The notes below the pieces were generated by a model. That model was not told where the DNA came from, made no database searches, and was given only the letters and a program-made list of their open reading frames with translations. Source: Pseudoalteromonas luteoviolacea (lineage in GTDB: Bacteria; Pseudomonadota; Gammaproteobacteria; Enterobacterales; Alteromonadaceae). Taken from it: a DNA stretch of 64,000 nucleotides. Below, one piece after another: positions 28,754 through 38,289 of the stretch. A program made the translations under genes and the position numbers. Positions within the stretch are counted from its first letter, which is position 1. Each line of letters starts with the position of its first letter. The DNA is taken from positions 186,001 to 250,000 of the forward strand of contig NZ_MAUJ01000007.1 of NCBI RefSeq assembly GCF_001696455.1. Direction: 5' to 3'.

Positions 28754-28869
28754 TCTAAAATATCAACCGTGCTTAGCACTCCATGAGATGATGATTTTGC
28801 TTAGATAGTAAGTCGCACACCCAGACTTTATGTTGTAAACTTAAAAGACCCACTGTGAGAGATAACGCC

Positions 28870-29145
28870 ATGAAACTACATGATGATTTGCATAACTACT
28901 ATGAGAAAGTTATGCTCGAAAAAATTGTAGAGCGAAAGTTACATGAGATGTACGACGAAAATGTAATGGCAGATTTTTGCTGTACCGTCCTCAATCAACT
29001 ACCAGCTCGGTATATTCGCTATGATGTGGATATGGAGTTTTATTTACCACAATCTGAGCGCCAACAAATGGAAGAACGTGTTGACGTCGCCATTGAGGTC
29101 GCGATAAAGCAAGTAGCCAAAAAAAAGCAATTTAATGATGAATAA
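28870..29145 (+). CDS. ComFB-family protein
   Basis: A 91-residue protein from the ATG at 28870; a GTG at 28855 would add five residues, but GAGAG sits correctly before the ATG. The central VMADFCCTVLNQLPARYIRYDVDMEFYL region is characteristic of the late-competence ComFB family, which in cyanobacteria includes c-di-nucleotide-binding members. The C-terminus is basic. No competence genes are nearby. Its last codons overlap the start of the next small gene. Function in proteobacteria is not established. Confidence 0.75.
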   Translation: MKLHDDLHNYYEKVMLEKIVERKLHEMYDENVMADFCCTVLNQLPARYIRYDVDMEFYLPQSERQQMEERVDVAIEVAIKQVAKKKQFNDE

Positions 29146-29308
29146 AAAAACGTCCCCTCTCGATGATGCGCCGCAGCATGTTAAGCTCGCGGTAGATTTG
29201 ATTATGCTACTGGAACAAAATGAAGTTGCCCCCAAAGATGTGCTACAAGCTCTAGAAATTGTAAAGCAAGATTTTTTAAATAAAATACAGCTAGAGCAAA
29301 AAACTTAA
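29135..29308 (+). CDS. ybaM: YbaM/RsmS-family small protein (DUF2496)
   Basis: A 57-residue gene overlapping the end of the ComFB frame by 11 bp; two consecutive ATGs (29135 and 29138) are possible starts. The core DDAPQHVKLAVDLIMLLEQN followed by DVLQALEIVKQDF closely follows E. coli YbaM. In Pectobacterium the homologue RsmS modulates secondary metabolism; the biochemical activity is unknown. YbaM sits beside priC in E. coli, and here it lies in the same gene group, which supports the identification. The short length makes it easy to miss. Confidence 0.85.
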   Translation: MMNKKTSPLDDAPQHVKLAVDLIMLLEQNEVAPKDVLQALEIVKQDFLNKIQLEQKT

Positions 29309-29440
29309 ATTTAACAATTTAAATACAAATATGTCATAGTATTTCTTTAACGTAAGTCATTTCAGCTGTATGTAAGTGATCATAAATACGTGCTTCACAC
29401 GTCGCTGATATGTCTATCCATTGTGACAACAAGGAATATT

Positions 29441-30235
29441 ATGAGAAATACAAACGCATTTCCCTATATTGTTTTACCCTTCACTCTTTTAAGTACCTTA
29501 GCAATTGCAAATGATTTTGCCGCGCTCGATGAGGCACTACCGCCAAGTTATGTGATAAATGACACGGAGCCAGTATTTGATTTTGATACTGATGGATGTT
29601 TGCCCAGTGCAGGGATAAGCCGCACAGGCGTTCAAAACTCAGGTCTAAAAACGACAGGATCATTAGGCGGGAGTTGTCGAGACAGCCAATTTTTAAATAC
29701 TTCAAATACAGTGCACCGCTACGCCTGTAAAAATACAGAAACTGGCATCTACTGTGGCCACTTTTACGCTATGTATTTTAAAAAAGACCAAGTTTTTCCT
29801 TATTTTGGTGGGGGGCACAGACATGACTGGGAATATGCCGCAGTTTGGACCAAAGATGGCATCGTGACACATGGAAGCTACAGCGCACACGGTGATCTTT
29901 TTACAAAGCCAGCCAATGAGCTGCCTTTTGAGAATGGCCATTTAAAGATTGTTTACCATAAAGATGGCATACTCACTCACGCATTTAGATTCGCAAAATC
30001 AAATGAAGTCGCCGAAAACCATTATAACCGCTTTGTGACACCAAATATAATAAGCTGGTACACCATGCAAGGGGATGGTGTCAGTAATCAAACGCTTAGA
30101 ACTAAGCTCAATCAATATGATTACGGCTCTGCGACATTGCCAGTTAAAGATAGCCGCTTTTTACACAACCTAAACAGGTTTAAGCCAGCTAACTTTCCGA
30201 CCTTCTCTAACGCTGATGTAACCGCCTCACAATAA
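29441..30235 (+). CDS. NPP1/NLP-family necrosis-inducing-like secreted protein
   Basis: A 264-residue protein with a signal peptide (cleavage near LAIAND). The ATG at 29441 has AAGGA 5-9 nt upstream, so the longer frame from 29390 is not used. It carries the diagnostic NLP heptapeptide GHRHDWE (about residues 125-131) that coordinates the metal ion in plant-pathogen necrosis- and ethylene-inducing proteins. Several cysteines (DGCLP, GSCRD, YACKN, YCGHF) could form disulfides. Plant-active NLPs permeabilise eudicot membranes by binding glycosyl-inositol-phosphoceramides. A role against algae or other marine eukaryotes is an inference only. No secretion-system genes adjoin it. Confidence 0.88.
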   Translation: MRNTNAFPYIVLPFTLLSTLAIANDFAALDEALPPSYVINDTEPVFDFDTDGCLPSAGISRTGVQNSGLKTTGSLGGSCRDSQFLNTSNTVHRYACKNTETGIYCGHFYAMYFKKDQVFPYFGGGHRHDWEYAAVWTKDGIVTHGSYSAHGDLFTKPANELPFENGHLKIVYHKDGILTHAFRFAKSNEVAENHYNRFVTPNIISWYTMQGDGVSNQTLRTKLNQYDYGSATLPVKDSRFLHNLNRFKPANFPTFSNADVTASQ

Positions 30236-30240
30236 CAAAG

Positions 30241-30265
30241 ATGAGGGTCTCGAAAAGACCCTCAT
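30241..30265. terminator. Hairpin between convergent genes
   Basis: ATGAGGGTCT pairs with AGACCCTCAT around CGAAA. U-runs are weak on both strands, but the position between two convergent stops suits a bidirectional terminator. Confidence 0.55.
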
Positions 30266-30279
30266 GCATTGTCATGTCG

Positions 30280-30738
30280 TTATGCGCTACACAACATATA
30301 TTGACCATCAATCAAGAGCTTGTACTGTGCAAAAAATCGGCTGTCTGATTCAGAGTCTTCGGGACAAACGAAATAAGCAACGTCGTTGCGAACTGGTTGT
30401 GCTTCAATATGGTGACCATCTTCCCAATAAAGAACAGCATGTTTTACCAGCTCTTCGAGATACGTATGGTCCCACTGATAGTGCACAAAACCGTGATGAT
30501 CAGATAAATAAGGGGAATAATCCTGCTCACAAGATACACTCGCAACGCCATTTTTATGATCAGCAAATGCCTTTGCGTCTCGTTCTGCAGTCTGGGGGTC
30601 AACAAAATATGCAACGTCTCTACGAGGCGGTAGCGCCTGCGGCAAACCAAATTTATCTCTTATTGCCGAGCACTCAACTACAATCCAAGATACAAAATGG
30701 GCACCTATTTGATGATCCCATTTTAAGGCGACAAACAT
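30280..30738 (-). CDS. Hypothetical protein with an internal duplication
   Basis: A 152-residue protein of unknown function. AGGAGTATCGAA before the ATG is a good ribosome-binding site. Two related stretches, RRDVAYFVDPQTAERDAKAF near residue 40 and RNDVAYFVCPEDSESDSRFF near residue 118, indicate an internal repeat of about 75 residues. There is no signal peptide or membrane segment. The aromatic/acidic composition (YQWDHTYLEEL, VLYWEDGHH) does not point to a family I recognise. It converges with the NLP gene. Confidence 0.65.
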   Translation of the reverse strand: MFVALKWDHQIGAHFVSWIVVECSAIRDKFGLPQALPPRRDVAYFVDPQTAERDAKAFADHKNGVASVSCEQDYSPYLSDHHGFVHYQWDHTYLEELVKHAVLYWEDGHHIEAQPVRNDVAYFVCPEDSESDSRFFAQYKLLIDGQYMLCSA

Positions 30739-31331
30739 TTCGATACTCCTTTCTATTAAACTTCATATTTCAGGTGCTATGTCGTTTGTCCGTAAACAAG
30801 CTCATCCGTTACGCCTCACTCATTACCGTTAAAAAAGCCTACGTAATAAAGCGAATTGTTCATAGTTTCAGGATGATATTTCCATTTTTCTGCTCGGATT
30901 CTAATCCAGCAAATAGACCATATACAGTTAAACTTTAAGAGATCCTAGCATTTTTAACCTATATCAAATACGCGTCAATTTAATGTCCGATTGATGTCAG
31001 CATTATGAAATTATTAATCATCCAGCTAAAACGCTAGGCTGAAGAATTAGTGGTCATTTTGGCCAAAGTATCATTCAATATAAATTTTCTAATATGGAGA
31101 CAAGGTTAGAAAAGGCTAAAACCGCTCTAATTTGCGATTAATTTTTCGCCAGCAAATGATACGGTAATATTTCAAAATCTGCAAAATCGTTACAAGTTAT
31201 TACGGCAGTGCAAATGAACCTGAAAAAGTGACCATTTATCGTGATTTCGAGTTATCCGTTAATTTTTGGTGCTAGCAGTTTTTTGCCTAATCGTTACACT
31301 GCAATAAGTACTGTTAAACTTGGAAGTTGTC
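30739..31331. other. Intergenic region upstream of the RND pump
   Basis: About 590 bp between divergent genes. No gene or RNA is recognised. It must hold the promoters of both the 152-residue gene and the pump operon, but I could not single out a confident operator. Confidence 0.45.
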
Positions 31332-34300
31332 ATGAATTTAACGCGCAATTCATTAAAAAATCCGGCCAGTGTTATTGTGCTACTGGTTTTGGTTATGGTG
31401 TTTGGATTAATCAGTATTTTTAAGCTCCCTATTCAGCTCACTCCCGATATTGAACAACCACAAATCACTATTTTTTCCGGTTGGAGGCAAGCCGCCCCTG
31501 AAGAAGTGGAGTCTGTGATCCTTGAGCCCTTAGAAAACGCCGTAAAAAATACGCCAGGTGCACTGCAGGTTGATACCACGATTAACCGTGGCAATGGCTT
31601 TATTACGCTGACTTTTGCCATCGGCACTGATATGCAACAAGCCATGCTGGATGTACTGACCAATTTAAATCAAGCCCCACCACTCCCTCTTGATGCCATT
31701 GACCCTGTCGTCTCTGCCGGTGGCAACTTTGGTGGCTCTGCAGGTCAAGCTGCCACGTTACTTGTTTTGCCCCTTGATGCGGGCGATGAGGGCCTCAGCT
31801 TTGATATGGCCAAATATCAAAAAAGTATCGAAGAAATCATCGAGCCTCGCTTAGCCCAGATACCCGGTATTTCTCGCGTTGATCTAGCCAGTGAACGCTC
31901 AAGAGAATTACGTATTACCTTTGACCCACATAAAGCTGCTGCACTGGGCATTAGCCTTAACCAAATACGTCGCACTTTACAAGCATCTCGTGATACTTCC
32001 GCGGGGCTTGCAAACGTTGGTCGCCGACAATATACCGTTCGCTTTACAGGCCAATATGACTTGCAAGACATGCTTCAGATGCGTATTGGCTACTCTAACG
32101 AAAGGCCCATTTATTTGGGCGACATTGCCACCGTTGAAGAAACCTTTTCTGACCGACTTGCAATGAGTGGGCGAAACGGGCAGCCAGCTTATTATATACG
32201 TGTCGCAAGGATTAACGACGCCAATACCGTTGCACTACTGGACAATATCAACATTGCGATTAAAGAGTTAAACGCAGGCCCGCTCAAAGAAGCCGGATTG
32301 TCGATCGAGCTAAGTTTCGACGCGTCGGTGCATATCCGTAATGCACTGTTATTAGTAAAGAGTAACTTAGGCTTGGGTGTACTGCTGTCTTGTATCATCC
32401 TGTGGCTATTTTTCAGAGGACTTCGAACCACTCTGGTTATCGCCGCAACAATACCCGTTTCACTAATGGTCGCCTTCTTAGCACTGAATATTTTTGACCG
32501 CAGTATTAATGTTATTTCCTTGGCAGGTCTCGCCTTTGCAGTTGGGCTCGTATTGGATGCCGCCATCATAGTACAAGAAAACATCGCTCGGTTAAAAACG
32601 GAGGGCATGGACAACGCCAAAGCAGCACTCAGGGGGGCAACACAAGTTGCTGGAGCGCTCTTTGCATCGACTGCCACCAGCGTGGCTATCTTTTTGCCAA
32701 TCATGTTTATGGCAGGCATTGAAGGTCAGTTATTTTCTGATTTAGCCTTAACTTTATCGATTGCCGTTATCGCTTCTTTGATCAGTGCGCTCACCATCAT
32801 CCCTATCGCAAACCGTTATTTACCTGATAGTAAAGTAAAGCAAGACCCTTATAAGCAGTATTGGCATAAGCTGACTGGCTTAATCATGAAACTAACAAAT
32901 ACTCGAACAAAACAAGTTTCATGGATTGCAGGTCTCATTGGTGGCTCTTTATTCATCACGGTGACTATGTTGCCAAAGACCGACTTTATGCCACAGGCGC
33001 CCACTGACGGTTTCTTTTTCTCTCTTGTCACACCACCTGGTGCAAACATCACTTACATGGAAGAAGAGCTGCTTAAACGCGTTAAAGCACGATTAATGCC
33101 CTATTACACCGGGGAAAAACAGCCCGGGATTAAGAGCTTTAATCAATTCGTATTTGGCTCAAACGCAGGTGGCTTTATCTACTCGGCAGATCCGCAAAGA
33201 GTAGAAGAGTTAATGAAAGTCACCAGAGAAGAGATACTGGTTGATTTACCTGACACACAAGTATTCTTATTCAGGGGCTCGATGATCCAAGTATCCAACG
33301 GTGGGGATGGCCGCAATATCAATATCGACCTGACTGGCCCCAATATGGATGACCTCATAATCGGCGCTCAAACGGCACTTGCAGCAGTCAAAGAGGCGAT
33401 GCCAGAAGCAACAGCGCAACCACAACCACGACTGGATATGGCAGAGCCTGAACTTAGACTTCATCCTAATGATAGACGCATTACGCAAGCGGGTCTCACG
33501 CGACAAGATGTATCACAAGCAATGCAGGCGTTTACTGGTGGCTTGTTTATCAATGAGTATTTTAACGGCAACGATCGTATGAATGTCATATTGCGAGCCA
33601 CCTCATGGGACTCGCCGGAGGAATTAAAAGCTCTGCCTATAGTTACACCGGACTCAGGCGTTCAAACAGTCGGGGAACTGGCTCGGGTGGAGCGTACTGT
33701 TGGCCCTAGCCAATTGCGCCGCGTCAATGGTCGTCGCACGGTGAGTGTGGTTGTTACACCACCAGCAAATATGACGCTCGAGCAAGCACAGCAGATTTTG
33801 GTTTCGCAAGTACTCCCTAAAGTCAAAGAGACCTTACCCAGTAATGCCGGTGTCATTCTGGCGGGTAATGCGCAAAAGCTCAATTCTGCAATTCAAGAAA
33901 TGACACTCAATTTTGTACTCGCTTTATTCATTTTGTTCCTGCTTATGAGCGCCCTGTTTAAATCGGCAAAAGACAGTTTATTAGTCCTCATGGTGATGCC
34001 TATGGCTGCGGCTGGCGGGGTAATCGCCCTGTATGTTCTGAATTTGTTTACATTTCAGTCTTTAGATTTATTGACCATGATTGGCTTTATCATTCTGTTG
34101 GGGCTTGTCGTCAACAATGCCATCTTGCTTGTTGATCAAACACGCGTAGCCGAAGCAAATGGCCTAATCAGGCAAGAAGCTGTTCGCCAAGCCGTATTAA
34201 TGCGTGCAAGGCCAGTATATCTCAGCACATTAACAAGCTTGTTTGGCATGTTGCCGTTAACGTTAGTACCGGGTGTGGGTTCAGAAATTTATCGTGGTTT

Positions 34301-34451
34301 GGCAACGGTTATCGTTGGTGGTATGGCGATTAGTGCGCTGTTCACTCTCATTCTCATGCCAAGCCTGCTGCAATTGGGCAAAGCTAAAAACCCTAGCTCT
34401 AATCAGCAACCTGAACCCCAGCCTAAACTTAATTTAGTGTCGAATCAGTAA
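31332..34451 (+). CDS. RND efflux permease (AcrB/HAE-1-like)
   Basis: A 1039-residue inner-membrane pump from the ATG at 31332 (GGAAG upstream); a TTG at 31320 would add four residues. The N-terminal helix is followed by the porter segment typical of RND pumps (FKLPIQLTPDIEQPQI), two large periplasmic loops and twelve membrane helices. The conserved helix-4 region AGLAFAVGLVLDAAIIVQENI holds the proton-relay aspartates. It should export drugs or metabolites with the adaptor encoded 10 bp downstream. No outer-membrane channel gene is nearby, so a TolC-like protein is presumably shared. The permease-before-adaptor order is the reverse of the common arrangement. Confidence 0.93.
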   Translation: MNLTRNSLKNPASVIVLLVLVMVFGLISIFKLPIQLTPDIEQPQITIFSGWRQAAPEEVESVILEPLENAVKNTPGALQVDTTINRGNGFITLTFAIGTDMQQAMLDVLTNLNQAPPLPLDAIDPVVSAGGNFGGSAGQAATLLVLPLDAGDEGLSFDMAKYQKSIEEIIEPRLAQIPGISRVDLASERSRELRITFDPHKAAALGISLNQIRRTLQASRDTSAGLANVGRRQYTVRFTGQYDLQDMLQMRIGYSNERPIYLGDIATVEETFSDRLAMSGRNGQPAYYIRVARINDANTVALLDNINIAIKELNAGPLKEAGLSIELSFDASVHIRNALLLVKSNLGLGVLLSCIILWLFFRGLRTTLVIAATIPVSLMVAFLALNIFDRSINVISLAGLAFAVGLVLDAAIIVQENIARLKTEGMDNAKAALRGATQVAGALFASTATSVAIFLPIMFMAGIEGQLFSDLALTLSIAVIASLISALTIIPIANRYLPDSKVKQDPYKQYWHKLTGLIMKLTNTRTKQVSWIAGLIGGSLFITVTMLPKTDFMPQAPTDGFFFSLVTPPGANITYMEEELLKRVKARLMPYYTGEKQPGIKSFNQFVFGSNAGGFIYSADPQRVEELMKVTREEILVDLPDTQVFLFRGSMIQVSNGGDGRNINIDLTGPNMDDLIIGAQTALAAVKEAMPEATAQPQPRLDMAEPELRLHPNDRRITQAGLTRQDVSQAMQAFTGGLFINEYFNGNDRMNVILRATSWDSPEELKALPIVTPDSGVQTVGELARVERTVGPSQLRRVNGRRTVSVVVTPPANMTLEQAQQILVSQVLPKVKETLPSNAGVILAGNAQKLNSAIQEMTLNFVLALFILFLLMSALFKSAKDSLLVLMVMPMAAAGGVIALYVLNLFTFQSLDLLTMIGFIILLGLVVNNAILLVDQTRVAEANGLIRQEAVRQAVLMRARPVYLSTLTSLFGMLPLTLVPGVGSEIYRGLATVIVGGMAISALFTLILMPSLLQLGKAKNPSSNQQPEPQPKLNLVSNQ

Positions 34452-34461
34452 GGAAATTCCA

Positions 34462-35547
34462 ATGCAAAATTCACTTTTTACCGTCAAACTTTTTTCACTC
34501 GCATTGGCATGCAGCACTGCAATCTATAGCTTCAATAGCCACGCTGCTCTCCCAGTGACCGTGGAGCCTGTCACCCAAGCACCTTTGACAAGCTCTTTGG
34601 CAGTCAACGGGACACTCTTTGGTAAAAAAGATGTCATCCTTACAGCCGGTATCTCAGGCCGCGTTCTGTATGTCGCAGAACCAGGGCAACATGTCAGCGA
34701 AGGAGACATTCTGGTTAAAATGGACACTTTGCCCTTAGAGCTTGATCAAGCTCGACAAAAAGAAATGCTTAATCGTGCTCAAGTGAATCTGAAGTTTCAT
34801 AAACAGGAATTAAATCGCTTGAAACGTTTGGCTAAGTCCAATAGCGCAGCGGCGGCGCAAGTAGACAGTGTACAAAATCAACATGATCTCGCGCTTTCGG
34901 ATATCGAGTTGGCAAAAATCGAGCTAAAGATGATTGCTGATCAATTAGAGCGCGCCACGGTTCGCGCACCATTTTCAGGTGTCGTGAGTGAACGCTTTAA
35001 GCGCGCAGGTAGAGAGGTCAGTCGTGCCGATGAACTGCTGAACTTTGTTGACATCGATAATTTAGAAGCCCGTTTATACGTTCCAGTTAAATATCTACAT
35101 TATGTTAAGCCTGGTTTAGCGCTGCCAATTCAGACAGGGGATTTAGATACCCCATTAAGGGCACAAGCAATGGTCACAGCAGTGATCCCAGCTACCGACC
35201 CTCGTTCTCAGACGGTAGAAGTGCGAGCAAAGCTAGGTACCTATACCAAACGTACTTTTGCGGTCGGTCAACTGGTAGACGTAACAGTACCCCTGCAATC
35301 ACAGCAGGCTAAAATGCTCATCAATAGGGATGCTTTGATCATTCGTAAGCAAGGCGTGCACATCGTCAAAGTAAGCGCGGATAACACCGTCACTCAAATC
35401 CCCGTTGAAGTTGGAAAAGGTGAAGGTAGACTGGTCGCCATTACACCAGCAGATATCAATGCCTTAAAGGTAGGTGACAGAATTGCAGTGCGCGGTGCAG
35501 AGCGACTTACGGACGGCCAAGAAGTCGAAGTGCAACCGTTAAACTAA
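34462..35547 (+). CDS. RND periplasmic adaptor (membrane fusion protein)
   Basis: A 361-residue adaptor with an N-terminal signal peptide (cleavage near SHA). A lipoyl-like first half (SGRVLYVAEPGQHVSEGDILVKMD) leads into a short helical hairpin (residues about 95-150), the second lipoyl half (ATVRAPFSGVVSERF), then beta-barrel and membrane-proximal domains. It lacks a lipobox, so it is anchored, if at all, by the uncleaved signal or by its partners. AGGAA precedes the start. It forms a two-gene operon with the permease, closed by a strong terminator. Confidence 0.92.
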   Translation: MQNSLFTVKLFSLALACSTAIYSFNSHAALPVTVEPVTQAPLTSSLAVNGTLFGKKDVILTAGISGRVLYVAEPGQHVSEGDILVKMDTLPLELDQARQKEMLNRAQVNLKFHKQELNRLKRLAKSNSAAAAQVDSVQNQHDLALSDIELAKIELKMIADQLERATVRAPFSGVVSERFKRAGREVSRADELLNFVDIDNLEARLYVPVKYLHYVKPGLALPIQTGDLDTPLRAQAMVTAVIPATDPRSQTVEVRAKLGTYTKRTFAVGQLVDVTVPLQSQQAKMLINRDALIIRKQGVHIVKVSADNTVTQIPVEVGKGEGRLVAITPADINALKVGDRIAVRGAERLTDGQEVEVQPLN

Positions 35548-35566
35548 CATGAAAAATTACTAGCCC

Positions 35567-35604
35567 AATGAGCCTGCTTATGGATAAGCAATGGCTCATT
35601 TTTT
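35567..35604 (+). terminator. Terminator of the RND operon
   Basis: AATGAGCC pairs with GGCTCATT, and an inner TGCTTA/TAAGCA extends the stem; TTTTTT follows. Confidence 0.9.
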
Positions 35605-35737
35605 AAATTTAACTATGTATATCATTGATTTAATTTTTTTTAACCCTGCCAATTACCTTATTTAAGCAAGTTTAATTAGCTTCTCCCTTGCTCCTTATTC
35701 AAGCTAACTGCCGAGCAATTCATAGGAGTAAGCACCC

Positions 35738-36673
35738 ATGCTAATCAACAAGCTACTAATAAAAACACAACTAGGACTCATGACAGCAGGTATGATCGGG
35801 TTTTGTGCAACTGCCCCATTTGCAAACGCAAAGACACACGCAGTGATGTTTGATGACTTTAGTTATCGACAATTTTCAGAGGCACAACAAAATGGCTGGC
35901 AATTTCGTCATGAAACAGGTCACCCAGGGATTAAAAATGCAATCTGGTGGAAAGAAGGGATCAGCTTTCACCCCGACCCAATAGATTCAAATAATACCGT
36001 GATGCGTATTACTGCCAAAACCGATGGTACAGCTGAAAATACTCGACATACGCAAATATGTCATAAACGGAAATACCGTGAAGGAACCTATGCAGCCAGA
36101 GTATATTTCAATGATGCACCACAATATGGCCCAGATGGCGATGCGGTCATTCAAACATTTTATGCCATTAGTCCCTTACAGGCCCCGATGGATAAAAATT
36201 ACAGTGAAATGGATTTTGAGTATTTGCCAAATGGCGGCTGGGGTACTGAGCGCCTAGCTTTATTTGCCACATCTTGGGAAACCTTTCAATTGACGCCTTG
36301 GACCAAGGTGAATGCTTATGACTACCACATAGAATCGCTGCAAGGGTGGAACACATTAGTACTTCAAGTTGCAAATAACACTTTAAAATACTACGTAAAT
36401 GGCCACCTTTTTGCGACACATGGCGCTGATGTTTACCCTGAAGTGCCAATGTCCATAAACTTCAATCAGTGGTTTGACCCCAATAAGCTCGTGCAGTCTA
36501 ACCTAATGCGCCAATACCATCACGATGTCGATTGGGTTTATTTTATCAAAGATGAAGTGATCTCGCCGCGCGACGTTACTCAGTCTGTCGAGCAGCTGCG
36601 TAAAAACAAAATCGCGCAGCAAGATACCGTACCGGACTGGCAACCCAAACAAGCTGATTATTGTAGCCTTTAA
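35738..36673 (+). CDS. Secreted GH16-family glycoside hydrolase
   Basis: A 311-residue protein with a signal peptide (cleavage near ANAKT). The GH16 catalytic signature ExDxE is present as EMDFE (Glu157, Asp159, Glu161), in a jelly-roll with aromatic substrate-cleft residues (W in NAIWWKEG and GGWGTE). GH16 enzymes cut beta-1,3/1,4-glucans or galactans such as laminarin, agar and carrageenan; the target polysaccharide cannot be fixed from sequence. There is no carbohydrate-binding module. AGGAG precedes the ATG. It converges with a membrane regulator, their stop codons overlapping by 4 bp. Confidence 0.8.
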   Translation: MLINKLLIKTQLGLMTAGMIGFCATAPFANAKTHAVMFDDFSYRQFSEAQQNGWQFRHETGHPGIKNAIWWKEGISFHPDPIDSNNTVMRITAKTDGTAENTRHTQICHKRKYREGTYAARVYFNDAPQYGPDGDAVIQTFYAISPLQAPMDKNYSEMDFEYLPNGGWGTERLALFATSWETFQLTPWTKVNAYDYHIESLQGWNTLVLQVANNTLKYYVNGHLFATHGADVYPEVPMSINFNQWFDPNKLVQSNLMRQYHHDVDWVYFIKDEVISPRDVTQSVEQLRKNKIAQQDTVPDWQPKQADYCSL

Positions 36674-38289
36674 TTAACGGTGTGAATGGGCACGTGTGCA
36701 AACCATGCCTCTACCCTTGCAATGAGCTGCGGGCTGTCGGCTCGATATGCGATTTCAAGGGCTTGTTGAGCAAGCTCTGACGCCAGAGTTTGCTCATTTA
36801 AATCTCTGTACATATCAGCCTGTGCTAACAGCACCCAAATCTGATTTGGATGGGCTTTGCTGTCATCGGCGATTTGCTTTGCTTGGGTAAAATAACGCTT
36901 AGCTTCTTCTAGTTCTTTTTGCGCAATCGCAATACGTGCCAATTCTATCAGCGCCGCAGTTTGACCATACCGACCGCGAAAGCTCTGGTGGTACTCGAGT
37001 GCAGCCAATAACCACCTGGTCGCCTCGCTATAATGGCCTTGCAAACGCTTTATTTTTCCGAGTTCTTCATAAGAGTACGCAATAAACAGCTTATCTTGGC
37101 TGGATTGCGCTAAACTTTTAGCCCTTGCTATGAACTGCTCTGCTGTATCCAACTCTTTTTGTCTGTCACTACCTTGGGGCCAATTGATGAGTAAATAACC
37201 AATCATCAAATTAGCACGCAAATGTTCTTTTTGGCTTTGTGAAGTATCTGCAATCTTTAGGCTTCCCTTGAGCAAACTGATTGCTTGCTTAAAGTCATAA
37301 GTATTGGCAAGGCTGCCCGCTAAGTATCGCCTTGCCGCTAACATATCGGGCTGTTCAACCAGCGCACTGCGAAAGAGTGTAATTGCGGCTTCATAGTCTC
37401 TTTGTAGGTATGCATTCACACCTTTTGCAAAGGCTTGATTGCTAAATGCACTGTGGTATTGGTTGGTTGAGAGTTGAGCTGATTGGCCAAACTTTTGTGT
37501 CAAAATATCAACCAGTTCATTAAAAGCGTTATCTATATTGGGTGCCAATATGACACCTTGTTGAGGACCCAACTGGGAATGAAGGGTATAGTGAAGCTGT
37601 AAATCTTGAGGGTAGCCTGTTAAACGCGTCTGTACGATTAGCTGCGCATCCAACCTTTGCTGCAATTGAAAAAAATATTGAGGCCCAAGACTCACTTTAT
37701 TAATGCGATCAATCGCTAACAATACATCGTCAACCGCACTGACCTGTAACTTACTTTGTTGACTGAGTGTTCGAGATAAGTGGTCCATTCCTTGAATGGG
37801 TACCCAATCATGGATCTCATCCGGCATCGCATTTTCTACAGGTAAAAATGCCACCTTAGGGAGTTGTGAAGCCACGGAGTTAATAAAGATAAAGTAAACT
37901 GCACAGAGCAATGCGCTACATAGTATTAAGCCTATGGAAAAACGATTCGACTTCAGTAGGCTCATCTGCCTTGGCGAAGTATCCATGATTTCTATGGCGG
38001 CAATCCAACGATACCCTAACTTGGGAAACGTTTTTATCGTCTCTGCCCCCAATAAATCACGCACCTCTTTGATTGATTGTACTAACACTTGCTCTTGTAC
38101 AACCAAATCACTCCAAACACTGTCCAACAACTCTTGCTTCGTGACGACTCTTTCTCGATTTTGTACCAACACTTCCATAACCTGAAGCGTTTTCGCTCTT
38201 ATTTCAAAGGTTTGAACTGGCTCAACATCCAGAAAACGTACCTTGCCTCGAGTAAGATCGACCTCCTTATTTTCAAGCCTGAAGCGCAT
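36670..38289 (-). CDS. Membrane-bound winged-helix regulator with periplasmic TPR domain (CadC/ToxR-like)
   Basis: A 539-residue protein. An OmpR-type winged helix occupies residues about 1-100 (motifs TKQELLDSVW and KTFPKLGYRW). One membrane segment lies at about 118-138. A long periplasmic region follows, with TPR-like helices over about residues 290-530 (YLQRDYEAAITLFRSAL and similar). CadC/ToxR proteins bind DNA while anchored in the membrane and sense periplasmic conditions directly. The start ATG at 38289 has AAGGTG at proper spacing; an adjacent TTG would add one codon. It converges with GH16, so it may or may not control that gene. The signal sensed is unknown. Confidence 0.85.
   Translation of the reverse strand: MRFRLENKEVDLTRGKVRFLDVEPVQTFEIRAKTLQVMEVLVQNRERVVTKQELLDSVWSDLVVQEQVLVQSIKEVRDLLGAETIKTFPKLGYRWIAAIEIMDTSPRQMSLLKSNRFSIGLILCSALLCAVYFIFINSVASQLPKVAFLPVENAMPDEIHDWVPIQGMDHLSRTLSQQSKLQVSAVDDVLLAIDRINKVSLGPQYFFQLQQRLDAQLIVQTRLTGYPQDLQLHYTLHSQLGPQQGVILAPNIDNAFNELVDILTQKFGQSAQLSTNQYHSAFSNQAFAKGVNAYLQRDYEAAITLFRSALVEQPDMLAARRYLAGSLANTYDFKQAISLLKGSLKIADTSQSQKEHLRANLMIGYLLINWPQGSDRQKELDTAEQFIARAKSLAQSSQDKLFIAYSYEELGKIKRLQGHYSEATRWLLAALEYHQSFRGRYGQTAALIELARIAIAQKELEEAKRYFTQAKQIADDSKAHPNQIWVLLAQADMYRDLNEQTLASELAQQALEIAYRADSPQLIARVEAWFAHVPIHTVN

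Noticed and set aside
30264..30938. 224-codon open frame antisense to the 152-residue gene
   Set aside because: The minus-strand frame has a good ribosome-binding site and an internal protein repeat; the plus-strand product has no recognisable features and starts inside the terminator hairpin.
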